From the NCBI RefSeq assembly GCF_015350995.1, contig NZ_JADKRW010000002.1, forward strand, positions 310,001 to 374,000: a stretch of DNA of 64,000 bases, in the 5' to 3' direction. Shown piece by piece: positions 9,801-18,144 of the stretch (position 1 is its first letter; the number at the start of each line of letters is the position of its first letter). The notes under the pieces were generated by a model. That model was not told where the DNA came from and did not search any database. It saw only the letters and a list, made by a program, of their open reading frames with translations. The stretch comes from Curtobacterium sp. VKM Ac-1393. Lineage in GTDB: Bacteria; Actinomycetota; Actinomycetes; Actinomycetales; Microbacteriaceae. The translations under genes and the position numbers were made by a program.

Positions 9801-9818
9801 GGTAAGGCTTGCCTTACC
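9801..9818 (+). promoter_or_regulatory. DtxR/IdeR-type iron box
   Basis: A perfect palindrome with eight-base arms, GGTAAGGC-TT-GCCTTACC, lies nine bases before the SIP-domain start. The surrounding 19 bases match the corynebacterial/mycobacterial DtxR consensus at about 14 positions by eye. Its position over the expected promoter suggests iron-dependent repression. Confidence 0.75.
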
Positions 9819-9826
9819 GTTGCAGC

Positions 9827-10240
9827 ATGGCACGGACCCGGCGACAGCCCAGCGAACGCATCCTCATCGCCGGCGGCGTCGAGGACCTCGCGGAGATCCG
9901 CCGCCAGCTCGAGGACCTGCCGGAGAACGCGTACGGCCAGGTCTTCGTCGAGGTCGCCCTCGACGAGCAGATCCGCATCCTGCCGGCGCCGCCCCGCGTC
10001 ACCGTGACCTGGCTGGTCCGGAGCGCCCGCGCCTCGGCCGTCTCGCCGCTCGTGTTCGCCGACCACGGTGAAGCCCTCGCACACGCCCTGACCGGGTGGG
10101 CCGCCGAGTGGTGTGTCATCGACTGCGAGCCGCGCACGAGCGTCTGGATCGGCTGCACCGACAGCCCCTGGGTCGAGCGGGCACGGTCCGCCGTCCAGAT
10201 CGAGCTCAGCGAGGCCGGTTTCGACACGCTCGTCGGCTGA
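9827..10240 (+). CDS. SIP domain protein (siderophore-interacting, C-terminal type)
   Basis: This 137-residue protein resembles only the C-terminal NAD(P)H-binding half of siderophore-interacting ferric reductases (ViuB-like). Visible pieces are ILIAGGVEDLAEIRRQLEDL at the start, VTVTWLVR in the middle and CVIDCEPRTSVWIGC before the C-terminus. The FAD-binding half is absent, so it is either a stand-alone SIP domain, which occurs in actinobacteria, or needs a separate flavoprotein. A perfect iron box just upstream predicts induction under iron limitation. The ATG at 9827 has little room for a leader, so a very short or leaderless transcript is possible. Confidence 0.8.
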   Translation: MARTRRQPSERILIAGGVEDLAEIRRQLEDLPENAYGQVFVEVALDEQIRILPAPPRVTVTWLVRSARASAVSPLVFADHGEALAHALTGWAAEWCVIDCEPRTSVWIGCTDSPWVERARSAVQIELSEAGFDTLVG

Positions 10241-10375
10241 GCGCCACGGGTAAGGGCAGCCTCTACTTCCTTGCGGCATGCAAGAGAAGGGGGCATGGTG
10301 GTGACCATCGGCAGCACCGAACTGGTCAGGACAGGCCCAGCGATACGGTGTGACCACGACGCAGGAGGTTCAGAC

Positions 10376-10876
10376 ATGACCACGAGCACCACCACCACGA
10401 CCACCACCACGTCCCCGTTCTCGACGACGCCCGAGCTCGCCGCTGGGGTGGCACAGTTCCTCGCCCCCGTCGTGATCGACCTCGAGGCACTCGTCGTCAA
10501 CGGCAAGCAGGCGCACTGGCACGTTCGCGGCCGCAACTTCGTCGGCGTGCACGAGCTCCTCGACGACATCGTCGACCACGCACAGGCCTACGCCGACACC
10601 GCCGCGGAGCGCATCGTCGCCCTCGGTCTGCCGGTCGACTCGCGCATCGCGACCGTCGCCGCCAACACCACCCTGCCGCCGCTGTCGCAGGGCTTCCAGA
10701 ACTCGGACGTCACCGTCACCGAGGTCATCGCCCAGATCGACGCCGCCCTGCAGCAGGTCCGTCGCGCGGTCGAGGGCCTCGACGAGGTCGACCTCAACAG
10801 CCAGGACGTCGTCATCGAGATCGAGCGCGGTCTGACCAAGGACCGCTGGTTCCTGCAGGCGCACCTCGCCGCCTGA
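10376..10876 (+). CDS. dps: Dps family DNA-protecting ferritin
   Basis: This 166-residue mini-ferritin oxidises and stores iron with peroxide and shields DNA. The intersubunit ferroxidase ligands are visible in KQAHWHVRGRNF (about residues 45-56) and in HELLDDIVDHAQAYADTAAER. The N-terminus carries a run of eight threonines (about residues 6-13) before the ferritin fold, a short flexible tail. AGGAGG sits seven bases before the ATG at 10376, which decides the start over frames opening further upstream. A weak iron-box-like half site lies near 10247. A strong terminator follows. Confidence 0.92.
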   Translation: MTTSTTTTTTTTSPFSTTPELAAGVAQFLAPVVIDLEALVVNGKQAHWHVRGRNFVGVHELLDDIVDHAQAYADTAAERIVALGLPVDSRIATVAANTTLPPLSQGFQNSDVTVTEVIAQIDAALQQVRRAVEGLDEVDLNSQDVVIEIERGLTKDRWFLQAHLAA

Positions 10877-10893
10877 GTCGCGACCACCCCCCT

Positions 10894-10933
10894 GACGGGA
10901 GGCCCGGTACCAGCTGGTACCGGGCCTCCCGTC
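10894..10933. terminator. Perfect 18-bp hairpin after dps
   Basis: The arms 10894-10911 and 10916-10933 are exactly complementary with loop AGCT. No T-run follows. The core GGCCCGGTACC recurs in the hairpin at 38906-38932. Confidence 0.85.
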
Positions 10934-11009
10934 CGTCTGCCGTGGCGTCTACCCACCGCGACCCGCGTCGACCCGGTAACGACTGGACGACACGCCGCCG
11001 GTGCGTCGT

Positions 11010-11068
11010 CGAGGTTCCACGGACCGACGTTTCGGCGCGCGAAGTGTGCAGATTTCGAAACCTCGGGG
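11010..11068. repeat. 59-base inverted-end repeat, copy A
   Basis: It begins CGAGGTTCCACGG and ends GATTTCGAAACCTCGGGG, so the ends are near-inverted copies. The same ends at the same 59-base spacing recur at 31430-31488 and, in reverse orientation, at 31230-31288. The middle is not conserved. Confidence 0.75.
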
Positions 11069-11133
11069 GACGTGAGCGGCGCGGCGGGCGGGAATGGACG
11101 GACGTGAGCGGCGCGTCGGACGTGAGCGGCGCG
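11069..11133 (+). repeat. Three copies of a 15-base direct repeat
   Basis: GACGTGAGCGGCGCG occurs at 11069-11083, 11101-11115 and 11119-11133, immediately after repeat copy A and ending just before the response-regulator stop codon. I see no coding role. Confidence 0.8.
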
Positions 11134-11138
11134 GCGCG

Positions 11139-11801
11139 TCAGCCCGTCGGGCGGACCAGGCCCGCCTCGTACGCCAGCACCACGGCGTGCACCCGGTCGC
11201 GGAGCTGGAGCTTCGCCAGCACCCGCCCGACGTGGGTCTTCACGGTCTGCTCGGCGATGAACAGGTCGCCCGCGATCTCGCCGTTCGACCGCCCGCGCGC
11301 CATCAGCATGAACACGTCCCGCTCGCGGTCGGTCAGGACGTCGAGCACCTCGGTACGGGGCGCCGCCGTGGACGGTCCGGCGACGAACGCCTCGACGAGG
11401 TGCCGGGTGACACGGGGCGCGAGCAGCGCCTCGCCGGCCGCCACGGTCCGGACCGCGGCCACGAGCTCGTCCGCACTGGCGTCCTTGAGCAGGAACCCGC
11501 TCGCCCCGGCCCGCAGCGCGTCGAACACGTAGTCGTCGATGTCGAACGTCGTCAGCATCACCACCCGGACGGGGCGGTCGGTGGGCCCCGCCGTGATCCG
11601 GCGCGTCGCCTCGATCCCGTCGAGCTCCGGCATGCGCACGTCCATCAGGATCACGTCGGGCTGCAGCCGGATCGCCAAGGCCACGGCCTCGGCACCGTTC
11701 GCGGCCTCGCCGACGACCTCGACGTCGTCCTGAGCCTGGAGGATCGCCCGCAGTCCCATACGGAACATCTGCTGGTCGTCGACCACCATCACCCGCGTCA
11801 T
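11139..11801 (-). CDS. NarL/LuxR family response regulator
   Basis: This 220-residue DNA-binding response regulator has a receiver domain starting MTRVMVVDDQQMFRMG. The acidic residues are in VVDDQ, the phospho-acceptor aspartate is in VILMDVRMPELDG (about residue 54), and the conserved lysine is in FLLKDASADE. A LuxR-type helix-turn-helix (about residues 150-210, ERDVFMLMARGRSNGEIA) follows. Its ATG overlaps the kinase stop as ATGA, so it is the cognate regulator of that kinase. The target genes are unknown; the co-encoded DedA protein hints at a membrane-stress circuit. Confidence 0.93.
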   Translation of the reverse strand: MTRVMVVDDQQMFRMGLRAILQAQDDVEVVGEAANGAEAVALAIRLQPDVILMDVRMPELDGIEATRRITAGPTDRPVRVVMLTTFDIDDYVFDALRAGASGFLLKDASADELVAAVRTVAAGEALLAPRVTRHLVEAFVAGPSTAAPRTEVLDVLTDRERDVFMLMARGRSNGEIAGDLFIAEQTVKTHVGRVLAKLQLRDRVHAVVLAYEAGLVRPTG

Positions 11802-13015
11802 CTGGTGCCTCCGTCGGCCGCCGGCGTGCGGACGGGCAGGGTCACCACGACCGTGAAGCCGCCGTCCGGTCCGGGTCCGTGGTCGATCGTGCCGTCGAGG
11901 GCGGTCACCCGCTCGCGCATCCCCGCCAGGCCGAAGCCGCCGTCGTCGGGTGGCGCGGTCGGGACGGTGCCAGCCGGCGGCGCGGCGTTGGCGACCTCGA
12001 CCCGGAGACGCGAGTCGTGCCTCCTGACCGTCACCACGGTGGATGCGCCGGGCGCGTGCCGGGCGACGTTGCCGAGCGCCTCCTGCACGACCCGGTAGAC
12101 GGTGAGCTGTGCGAGCCGGTCGACACCGTCGGCCACGTCGACCCGGAGCTCCACGGGGATGCCGGCCGCGCGCGTGGCCTGCACGAGGGCGGGCAGGTCG
12201 GCGAGGTCGGGCTGCGGCGCGCGCTCGGCGGCGGTGTCGCCGCGCAGGGTGCCGAGAAGCTGGCGCATCTCGCGCAGGGCCGTGCGCGAGGTCTCGGCGA
12301 TCGCGGCGAACTCGACGCGGGCCGATGGTGGCAGGTCGGCGACCCGGTACGGCGCGGACTCGGCCTGCATGTGCACGACGGACATGCTGTGCGCGACGAC
12401 GTCGTGGAGCTCGCGGGCGATCCGGGCGCGTTCCTCGACCGTGCGGCGGCGGGCCTGCTCCAGCTCGGCGTCGCGGCGCGCGGCGACGAGCTCGTCGCGG
12501 ATGCTGCGGCGCTGCCCGATGACGACGGCGGCTGCGGCGAGCAGGAGCGTGTCGCCGGCGGACACCACGAAGCTCGTCGCCCACACCGCGGGCTGGTCCC
12601 AGCGCCCGGGTGTCACGGCGACGAGGACGAGCGGGAGCACGGCGGCGACGGCCCACACGACCGCGGTCAGCCGCCAGCTGGTGCGGACGCCCAGGACGAC
12701 GAGCAGGACGCTGAGCCCGATGATGCCGGTGACCGGGATCGGCCACGGACTCGTCCCGACCGGGGCGGTGAGCAGGCCGAGGGCGGCGAGCCCGACGAGG
12801 TGGACGGCGGAGGCGGTGCGGGGGACGAACGGGACGATGCCGATGCTGGTGCAGAGGACCGCCGACACGAGCAGCGAGAGCGGGACCGCGACGTCGTAGT
12901 ACACCGAGGTGACCGGCGCCGCGACGCTGAACAGCGCCACGACCACGACCGCGAGCCCGATCCGGGTCGCCAGGGGCAACCAGGTCGGTCGCGGGCGGAA
13001 CAGGGCGGGGGTCAC
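11798..13015 (-). CDS. Sensor histidine kinase (NarL-partner type)
   Basis: This 405-residue membrane kinase has about five hydrophobic segments in residues 10-155, little extracellular loop, then a HisKA_3 dimerisation domain with phospho-acceptor histidine in ARIARELHDVVAHSMS. The HATPase domain has NVARHAPGAS and GFGLAGMRERV. The lack of a large sensor domain is typical of kinases that read the membrane state. The GTG at 13015 overlaps the DedA stop (GTGA), and the response regulator follows with an ATGA overlap, making a three-gene operon. Confidence 0.92.
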   Translation of the reverse strand: MTPALFRPRPTWLPLATRIGLAVVVVALFSVAAPVTSVYYDVAVPLSLLVSAVLCTSIGIVPFVPRTASAVHLVGLAALGLLTAPVGTSPWPIPVTGIIGLSVLLVVLGVRTSWRLTAVVWAVAAVLPLVLVAVTPGRWDQPAVWATSFVVSAGDTLLLAAAAVVIGQRRSIRDELVAARRDAELEQARRRTVEERARIARELHDVVAHSMSVVHMQAESAPYRVADLPPSARVEFAAIAETSRTALREMRQLLGTLRGDTAAERAPQPDLADLPALVQATRAAGIPVELRVDVADGVDRLAQLTVYRVVQEALGNVARHAPGASTVVTVRRHDSRLRVEVANAAPPAGTVPTAPPDDGGFGLAGMRERVTALDGTIDHGPGPDGGFTVVVTLPVRTPAADGGTR

Positions 13016-13740
13016 GGTCGGACGATCTCTCCGGTGGGGACGATGCGGGACGTGGCGGACGGGGTGTGCGCGACGGGTGTGGTGCTCGCGGTGGGCACGT
13101 CGGTCGCGGCCACGACCGCGGTGGCCGCACGCGCGGCTCGGGTGTCGCGCCTGCGGCTGATCGTACCGATCACCCGGTCCACCGCGATGCCGAGGCCCCC
13201 GGCGACGACCATCGACACCAGGGCGGCGACGAGCGGCTCGTGCAGCACCTGCGAGGCCGCGAGGGCGATCCCGACCGAGGTCGCGGACCACGCGGTGCCG
13301 GCGACCGCGCTGATGGCGAGGAACCGGCGGTACGGCAACCGGGTCGCGCCGGCGGTCATGTTCACCGCGACCCGGCCGACGGGGATGTAGCGGCCCACCA
13401 GGATGAGGCTGGCCGACCGGCGCTGCATCTGTCGCTCGGCGAACGCGAACGCCGCGGCGATCCGCGGTCGCCGCGATCGTGCCAGTCGGGTGAGCCCGAT
13501 CCGGCGACCGATCCAGTACGCGATCGAGTCGCCGGCGATCGCACCCACGGCGGCGGCCACCAGGACCCCGGCGAGGACCGGCTGGCCCGAGGTGGCTGCG
13601 ATGGCCGCGACGGCGACGAGCGCGGTCTCGCTCGGGACCGGCGGGAAGAACCCGTCGACGAGGCACAGGGCGACGAGCACGACGTAGACGAGCGGGCTCG
13701 CGGCCAGCTCGACGACGAACGGGGTGATCTGGTCGAACAC
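13012..13740 (-). CDS. DedA family membrane protein
   Basis: This 242-residue DedA/SNARE-associated membrane protein is of the group linked to undecaprenyl-phosphate or lipid recycling and membrane homeostasis. It shows FFPPVPSETALV near the N-terminus, GDSIAYWIGRRIG and the family signature GRYIPVGRVAVNMTAG. About five membrane segments are followed by a 45-residue Ala/Thr-rich tail that looks disordered. The GTG at 13740 has an AAGGAG site about ten bases before it. It leads the operon with the two-component system. Confidence 0.9.
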   Translation of the reverse strand: MFDQITPFVVELAASPLVYVVLVALCLVDGFFPPVPSETALVAVAAIAATSGQPVLAGVLVAAAVGAIAGDSIAYWIGRRIGLTRLARSRRPRIAAAFAFAERQMQRRSASLILVGRYIPVGRVAVNMTAGATRLPYRRFLAISAVAGTAWSATSVGIALAASQVLHEPLVAALVSMVVAGGLGIAVDRVIGTISRRRDTRAARAATAVVAATDVPTASTTPVAHTPSATSRIVPTGEIVRP

Positions 13741-13834
13741 GACGACGCTCCTTCGTGCCGACGGACCTCGCCGACGAGGACGACGCTACGGAGCGCCGAG
13801 GACCCTGCCATCCCGCTCCGGTCTCGGCGACCCC

Positions 13835-15412
13835 CTACCGCGGTATGACTTCCGTGCCGGCGTCGGCGGCGCCGTCCGGGTCGGCAGCCGTCGCCGCCGG
13901 CCGCGCTTCGACAGCCGTCGCCGCGGACTGCGCTTCGGCGGCAGCCGCTGCCGCTTCGCGGATCCGGCGGACCACGGCCGTCGTGGAGTGCTCGGGCACG
14001 TAGTCGACCATGACGACCTCGCCGCCGTAGGCCCGGACGACCGCCGTCTCGCGCAGCATCTCCGGCGAGTAGTCGCCGCCCTTGACGTAGACCTCGGGCC
14101 GCAGCCGTTCGATGAGCGGGATCGGGGTGTCGGTGGCGAAGACTGTGACCAGGTCGACGCACGCCAGCGCCGCGAGCACCCCGGCACGGTCCTCCGCCGG
14201 GTTGAACGGCCGCTCCGGCCCCTTGAGTCGTCGCACCGAGTCGTCGTCGTTCAGCGCGACGACGAGCAGGTCACCGAGGTCCCTGGCCTGCCGCAGGTAC
14301 GTCGTGTGGCCGGTGTGCACCACGTCGAAGCACCCGTTCGTGAACACCACCCGGCGTCCGGCACGGCGGGCCCGGTCGACGGCGTCGGCGAGCTCGTCGT
14401 GGTCGACGACGGTGACGGCCGGAGCGGTCACCGACACGAGCAGGGCCGCGGCGCTGCACACCGATGTGCCGGCCTCGCGGACGACCACGTCGGCGGCGAC
14501 CTGGGCCACGGACACTGCGTCGTGCAACGGTGCCCGGACCGCGAGCGCGACCGTCGCCGCGGCGCAGAACGTGTCGCCCGCGCCGGAGGTCTGCTGCTCG
14601 GACGCCGGGATCGCACGCGTGCGGAAGCCCTCGTCGGAGTCGCGGTCGAGCAGCACGGTGCCGTCGCGGTCGAGCGTGACGACGACGGCGCGGGCACCGG
14701 TCCGGGCGAGCAGGTCGGCGCGGGCGGCCACGACGGCGGGCACCCGGTCGGCGCCGGTCCCGAGGTCGCGTCCGAGGAGCGCGGCGGCTTCTCCGGCGTT
14801 CGGGGTGACGAGGTCGGGGCGCAGCGCCGCCCAACGGGCCAGGTCGTGCGCGTCGACGACGATCGTGCCCGGTCGGTCGCGGTCCAGGACCGGTACGACG
14901 TCCTCGGCTCGGACGCCCAGCCCGTAGTCGCAGACGACCGCGGCGTCGGCGCACCGGACCGCGCGGGCGACGGCGCGTGCCAGCCGCTCGTCGTGGTCGG
15001 CGGTCGGGGTGCCGGCGAGGTCGTCGACCCGGACCACCATCCGGTCGCCCCCGACCACGCGGGACTTCGTGGTGGTCCGTGCTCCGGCGACCTCGACCAG
15101 GAACGACGTGTCGACACCCGCGGTCGCGAGCCGCTCGCGCAGCACGGTCCCGGCGTCGTCGTCGCCGATGAGCCCGACGATCCGGACACGGGCACCGAGG
15201 GCACGGGCGTTGACGGCGGTGTTCGCCGCACCGCCCGGGACCGCGATGCTCTCCGTCACGCGCACGACGGGCGCGGGTGCCTCGCGTGAGACCCGTTCGG
15301 CAGTGCCGACGGTCCACCGGTCGAGGATGCAGTCCCCGATCACGACGACGAGCGGTTCGCGGTCGTCGATGGTCGCGACCAGGTCACGCACCAGGCGGAC
15401 GTCGACGCTCAT
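13835..15412 (-). CDS. hldE: Bifunctional heptose-7-P kinase / heptose-1-P adenylyltransferase (copy A)
   Basis: This 525-residue fusion catalyses two steps of ADP-heptose synthesis. The PfkB-type kinase domain (about residues 1-320) has LDRWTVGTAERVSREAPAPV, PGGAANTAVNARALG and catalytic aspartate in SGAGDTF (D280). The nucleotidyltransferase domain (about 350-485) has FTNGCFDVVHTGH (HTGH at 366-369) and YVKGGDY. All expected catalytic motifs are intact, so it is probably the main HldE. A Glu/Ala-rich tail of about 40 residues is extra. It overlaps the aldehyde dehydrogenase stop as ATGA. HldE is a Gram-negative lipopolysaccharide enzyme in textbook settings; here it sits in a probable monoderm. 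Confidence 0.9.
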   Translation of the reverse strand: MSVDVRLVRDLVATIDDREPLVVVIGDCILDRWTVGTAERVSREAPAPVVRVTESIAVPGGAANTAVNARALGARVRIVGLIGDDDAGTVLRERLATAGVDTSFLVEVAGARTTTKSRVVGGDRMVVRVDDLAGTPTADHDERLARAVARAVRCADAAVVCDYGLGVRAEDVVPVLDRDRPGTIVVDAHDLARWAALRPDLVTPNAGEAAALLGRDLGTGADRVPAVVAARADLLARTGARAVVVTLDRDGTVLLDRDSDEGFRTRAIPASEQQTSGAGDTFCAAATVALAVRAPLHDAVSVAQVAADVVVREAGTSVCSAAALLVSVTAPAVTVVDHDELADAVDRARRAGRRVVFTNGCFDVVHTGHTTYLRQARDLGDLLVVALNDDDSVRRLKGPERPFNPAEDRAGVLAALACVDLVTVFATDTPIPLIERLRPEVYVKGGDYSPEMLRETAVVRAYGGEVVMVDYVPEHSTTAVVRRIREAAAAAAEAQSAATAVEARPAATAADPDGAADAGTEVIPR

Positions 15413-16824
15413 CGGGGGTCTCCGGCGGCGCGTGCGGGAACCGGTTCGAGGTGGACGACCGTCGTGGTGGTCAGCTCGTCGAGCAGGTGCGGCCCGTACC
15501 CGAAGCCGGCACCGGAGGCACCGCGCGGCTGGGCGCTCCCGCCCGGGGCACCGCCGAACACGGCGTTGACCTTCACGGTGCCGACCGGCAGTTCCGCCGC
15601 GGCACGGAGCGCGTGACCGGTGTCGTTCGTCAGGACGGTGGCGGCGAGGCCGTAGCGGTCCGCCGCGGCGAGCCGGAGCCCCTCGTCGAAGTCCCGCACG
15701 ACGCGGACCGGGGCGACCGGACCGAAGGTCTCCTCGGTCATCACGAGCATGTCGTCCGTGCATCCGGTGAGCACGGTCGCCGGGTAGAACGACCCGGCGC
15801 CCTCCGGGACGACGCCACCGGTCCGCACCGAGGCACCGCGCTGCACCGCGTCGTCGACGTGCGACTGCACGGTGCTGCGGAGCCGGTCGTCGACGAGCGG
15901 GCCGTAGGTCGCGGCGGGGGAGGCCGTCCGGCGCGCCGCCTCGGCCACGAGTGCGGCGACGAAGGGCTCGGCGACGTCCCGGTGCACGTAGACGCGCTCG
16001 ACGCTCGTGCAGATCTGGCCGGTGTTCGCGAACGCACCGAGTGCCACCTGCGCCGCCGCCCACTCCGGATCGACGTCGGCGTCCACCACGACCGCGTCGT
16101 TCCCGCCGTTCTCGCGGACCACGTGGGCACGGGTGGTCACCGCGGCAGCGGAGAGCCGGTCGCCGGTCGCGGTGGACCCGACGTGCGCGTAGACGTCGAT
16201 GCCCGGCTGGACGAGGAGCAGTTCCCCGGTGGCACCGTCCCCGTCCACGCCGACGAGCACGCCGTCGGGCAGGACCTCGGCGAGCAGGGCGTTCAGGCGA
16301 GCGATGGTGGCGGGCGACCGCTCGCTGCCCTTGTGCACGACGGTGTTCCCGCTGACGATCGCGGCTCCGAGGACACCGCAGGCCACCGCGACCGGGTCGT
16401 TCCAGGGCGTCAGGGCGAGGACGACACCGCGCGGGTGCGGCACCGTCCAGTCGGCCGTGCCGAACCGGCCGCGCAGGGCCTCGCCCCGGTGCAGCGGTCC
16501 GAGCTCGGCGTACTGCACGAGCGTCCCGACGCCGGCCTCGACCCCGCCGAGCGCGTCGGCGGGCACCTTGCCGGTCTCGCGGGTGTTCAGGTCGGCGAGC
16601 TCCCGTGCGTGCGTGCGGACGTGCTCGGCGGCGGCGCGCAGCAGGGCACCGCGTTCCGCCGGCGCCGTGCGCGCCCAGGGGCCCGCCGCCGCCCGTGCGC
16701 GGGCGACCGCGGCGCGGACGTCCGACTCGGAGGCGCGGGGGACGGTGGACGCCACCGTCCCGTCGACGGGATCGGTCACCACCAGGTCCGTGGCGAGGTC
16801 GGCGGCTGCTGGTGCGATCGTCAT
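15409..16824 (-). CDS. Aldehyde dehydrogenase family protein
   Basis: This 471-residue NAD(P)-dependent aldehyde dehydrogenase resembles succinate-semialdehyde or benzaldehyde dehydrogenases. The Rossmann segment is around VLALTPWNDPVAVACG, the general base is in ENGGND, and the nucleophile cysteine is in NTGQICTSVERV. MTEETFGPVAPV is the conserved C-terminal block. It is co-transcribed with hldE copy A through an ATGA overlap. No aldehyde is known in ADP-heptose synthesis, so it may oxidise a glycan modification or be a passenger. Its true substrate cannot be told from sequence. Confidence 0.88.
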   Translation of the reverse strand: MTIAPAAADLATDLVVTDPVDGTVASTVPRASESDVRAAVARARAAAGPWARTAPAERGALLRAAAEHVRTHARELADLNTRETGKVPADALGGVEAGVGTLVQYAELGPLHRGEALRGRFGTADWTVPHPRGVVLALTPWNDPVAVACGVLGAAIVSGNTVVHKGSERSPATIARLNALLAEVLPDGVLVGVDGDGATGELLLVQPGIDVYAHVGSTATGDRLSAAAVTTRAHVVRENGGNDAVVVDADVDPEWAAAQVALGAFANTGQICTSVERVYVHRDVAEPFVAALVAEAARRTASPAATYGPLVDDRLRSTVQSHVDDAVQRGASVRTGGVVPEGAGSFYPATVLTGCTDDMLVMTEETFGPVAPVRVVRDFDEGLRLAAADRYGLAATVLTNDTGHALRAAAELPVGTVKVNAVFGGAPGGSAQPRGASGAGFGYGPHLLDELTTTTVVHLEPVPARAAGDPR

Positions 16825-16945
16825 GGGGGCCTTCCGGGCAGGGCGAGCGGGAGTCAGACCCTGCTCCGGGAGCGCTGGGCACGGACCCGGATCCGCGCTT
16901 CACGTCCACCACCGGTCCGGGCCGCCTCCGGCCCGGTAGACGAGG

Positions 16946-18037
16946 GTGGTGCAGCAGATCGGTGTGGGCGGAGAACGGTTCGACGGCGTGCGGGAGATCG
17001 CGGTGCTCCGCGGTGGGGGCATCGGGGACCTGATGTTCGCCCTGCCCGCGCTCGACGCCCTCGCCGCTGCCTACCCGGCGGCCCGGATCACGCTGCTGGG
17101 CACCCCGGCGGCGGCGGCGCTGCTCGAGGGCCGGAGCGACGCCGTGCACGCCGTCGAGGAGCTCCCGGTCGTGCCGGGCGTCCGCGACGCCGGCGACGAC
17201 GCACCCACCGCCGAGGACTTCGCCGCGCGCCTGCACGGCCGGTACGACCTGGCCGTGCAGCTGCACGGCGGCGGTCGGAACTCGAACCCGTTCCTGCTCC
17301 GGTTGGGCGCTCGGCACACCGTCGGCACCGCGACCGCGGACGCCGAGGTCCTGGAGCGCTGGGTGCGCTACGTCTACTACCAGCACGAGGTGCTCCGCGC
17401 GCTCGAGGTCGTCTCCCTCGCCGGCGCCGCTCCGGTCACGCTCGACCCCCGGGTGCGCGTGACCGACGGCGAGCGACTGGCCGTCCGCGCCCGACTCGGC
17501 GTCGGCGGTCGGCTCGTCGCGATCCACCCCGGCGCGACGGATCCCCGCCGCCGCTGGGATCCGGAGCGGTTCGCCGCGGTCGCCCGAGCGCGGCTCGACC
17601 TCGGTGACGACGTCGTGCTCGTCGGCGACGCGTCGGACGCCCCCGCCGCGGACGCGATCGTCGGGGTCCTGCCTGCGGGTCTGGTCGGACGCGTGCACGA
17701 CCTGACCGGCATGCTGTCGCTCCGCGAGCTGCCGGCCGTGCTCGCAGCCGCGGACGTCGTGGTCGGCGACGACTCCGGGCCGCGCCACCTGGCCGTCGCC
17801 GTCGGCACGCCCACCGTCGGCGTGTTCTGGTTCGGCAACGTCGTCAACGCGGGGCCGTTCGACCGCGGACGCCACCGCGTGCACCTGTCCTTCGTGACGC
17901 GCTGCCCGGTGTGCGGGGTCGACGTCACGCAGGTCGGTTGGACGGCCGAGCGCTGCGCGCACGATCCCTCGTACGTCGACGAGGTCGACCCGCAGGCCGT
18001 CCTGGCGGACGTCGCCGACCTGCTCCGCACCACCTGA
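16946..18037 (+). CDS. Glycosyltransferase family 9 (heptosyltransferase-like, copy A)
   Basis: This 363-residue GT-B fold enzyme resembles ADP-heptose:LPS heptosyltransferases. It has the N-terminal GGGIGDLMFALPAL loop, a mid-protein IHPGATDPRRRW and the donor-site VVGDDSGPRHLAVAVG. The acceptor is unknown. The C-terminus has a CPVCGVDV...CAHD cluster that could bind a metal. The GTG at 16946 is divergent from the aldehyde dehydrogenase (121-base gap, which must hold both promoters), and the gene ends against the convergent SDR. Confidence 0.88.
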   Translation: MVQQIGVGGERFDGVREIAVLRGGGIGDLMFALPALDALAAAYPAARITLLGTPAAAALLEGRSDAVHAVEELPVVPGVRDAGDDAPTAEDFAARLHGRYDLAVQLHGGGRNSNPFLLRLGARHTVGTATADAEVLERWVRYVYYQHEVLRALEVVSLAGAAPVTLDPRVRVTDGERLAVRARLGVGGRLVAIHPGATDPRRRWDPERFAAVARARLDLGDDVVLVGDASDAPAADAIVGVLPAGLVGRVHDLTGMLSLRELPAVLAAADVVVGDDSGPRHLAVAVGTPTVGVFWFGNVVNAGPFDRGRHRVHLSFVTRCPVCGVDVTQVGWTAERCAHDPSYVDEVDPQAVLADVADLLRTT

Positions 18038-18087
18038 CCGACGGTGCGTGGATCAGTCGCCCCGGCGGGGTGGTCCGGTCCACCACC

Positions 18088-18130
18088 GGACGGGAGGCGC
18101 GGCGCACGACCGGCACCGTGCCTCCCGTCC
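18088..18130. terminator. Bidirectional terminator hairpin
   Basis: The 18-base arms 18088-18105 and 18113-18130 pair with two G-U pairs and a seven-base loop. It lies between two convergent genes and can serve both. Confidence 0.75.
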
Positions 18131-18144
18131 GCCACCCGCTGGCC

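Noticed and set aside
10247..10266. Second iron box upstream of dps
   Set aside because: Only the left half (GGTAAGG) matches; the right half departs too much to call it.
13835..17962. Single 1375-residue protein on the minus strand
   Set aside because: Only the last 525 residues match a family (HldE); the rest is antisense to a glycosyltransferase and out of frame with the aldehyde dehydrogenase. The ATGA overlap fixes the real start at 15412.
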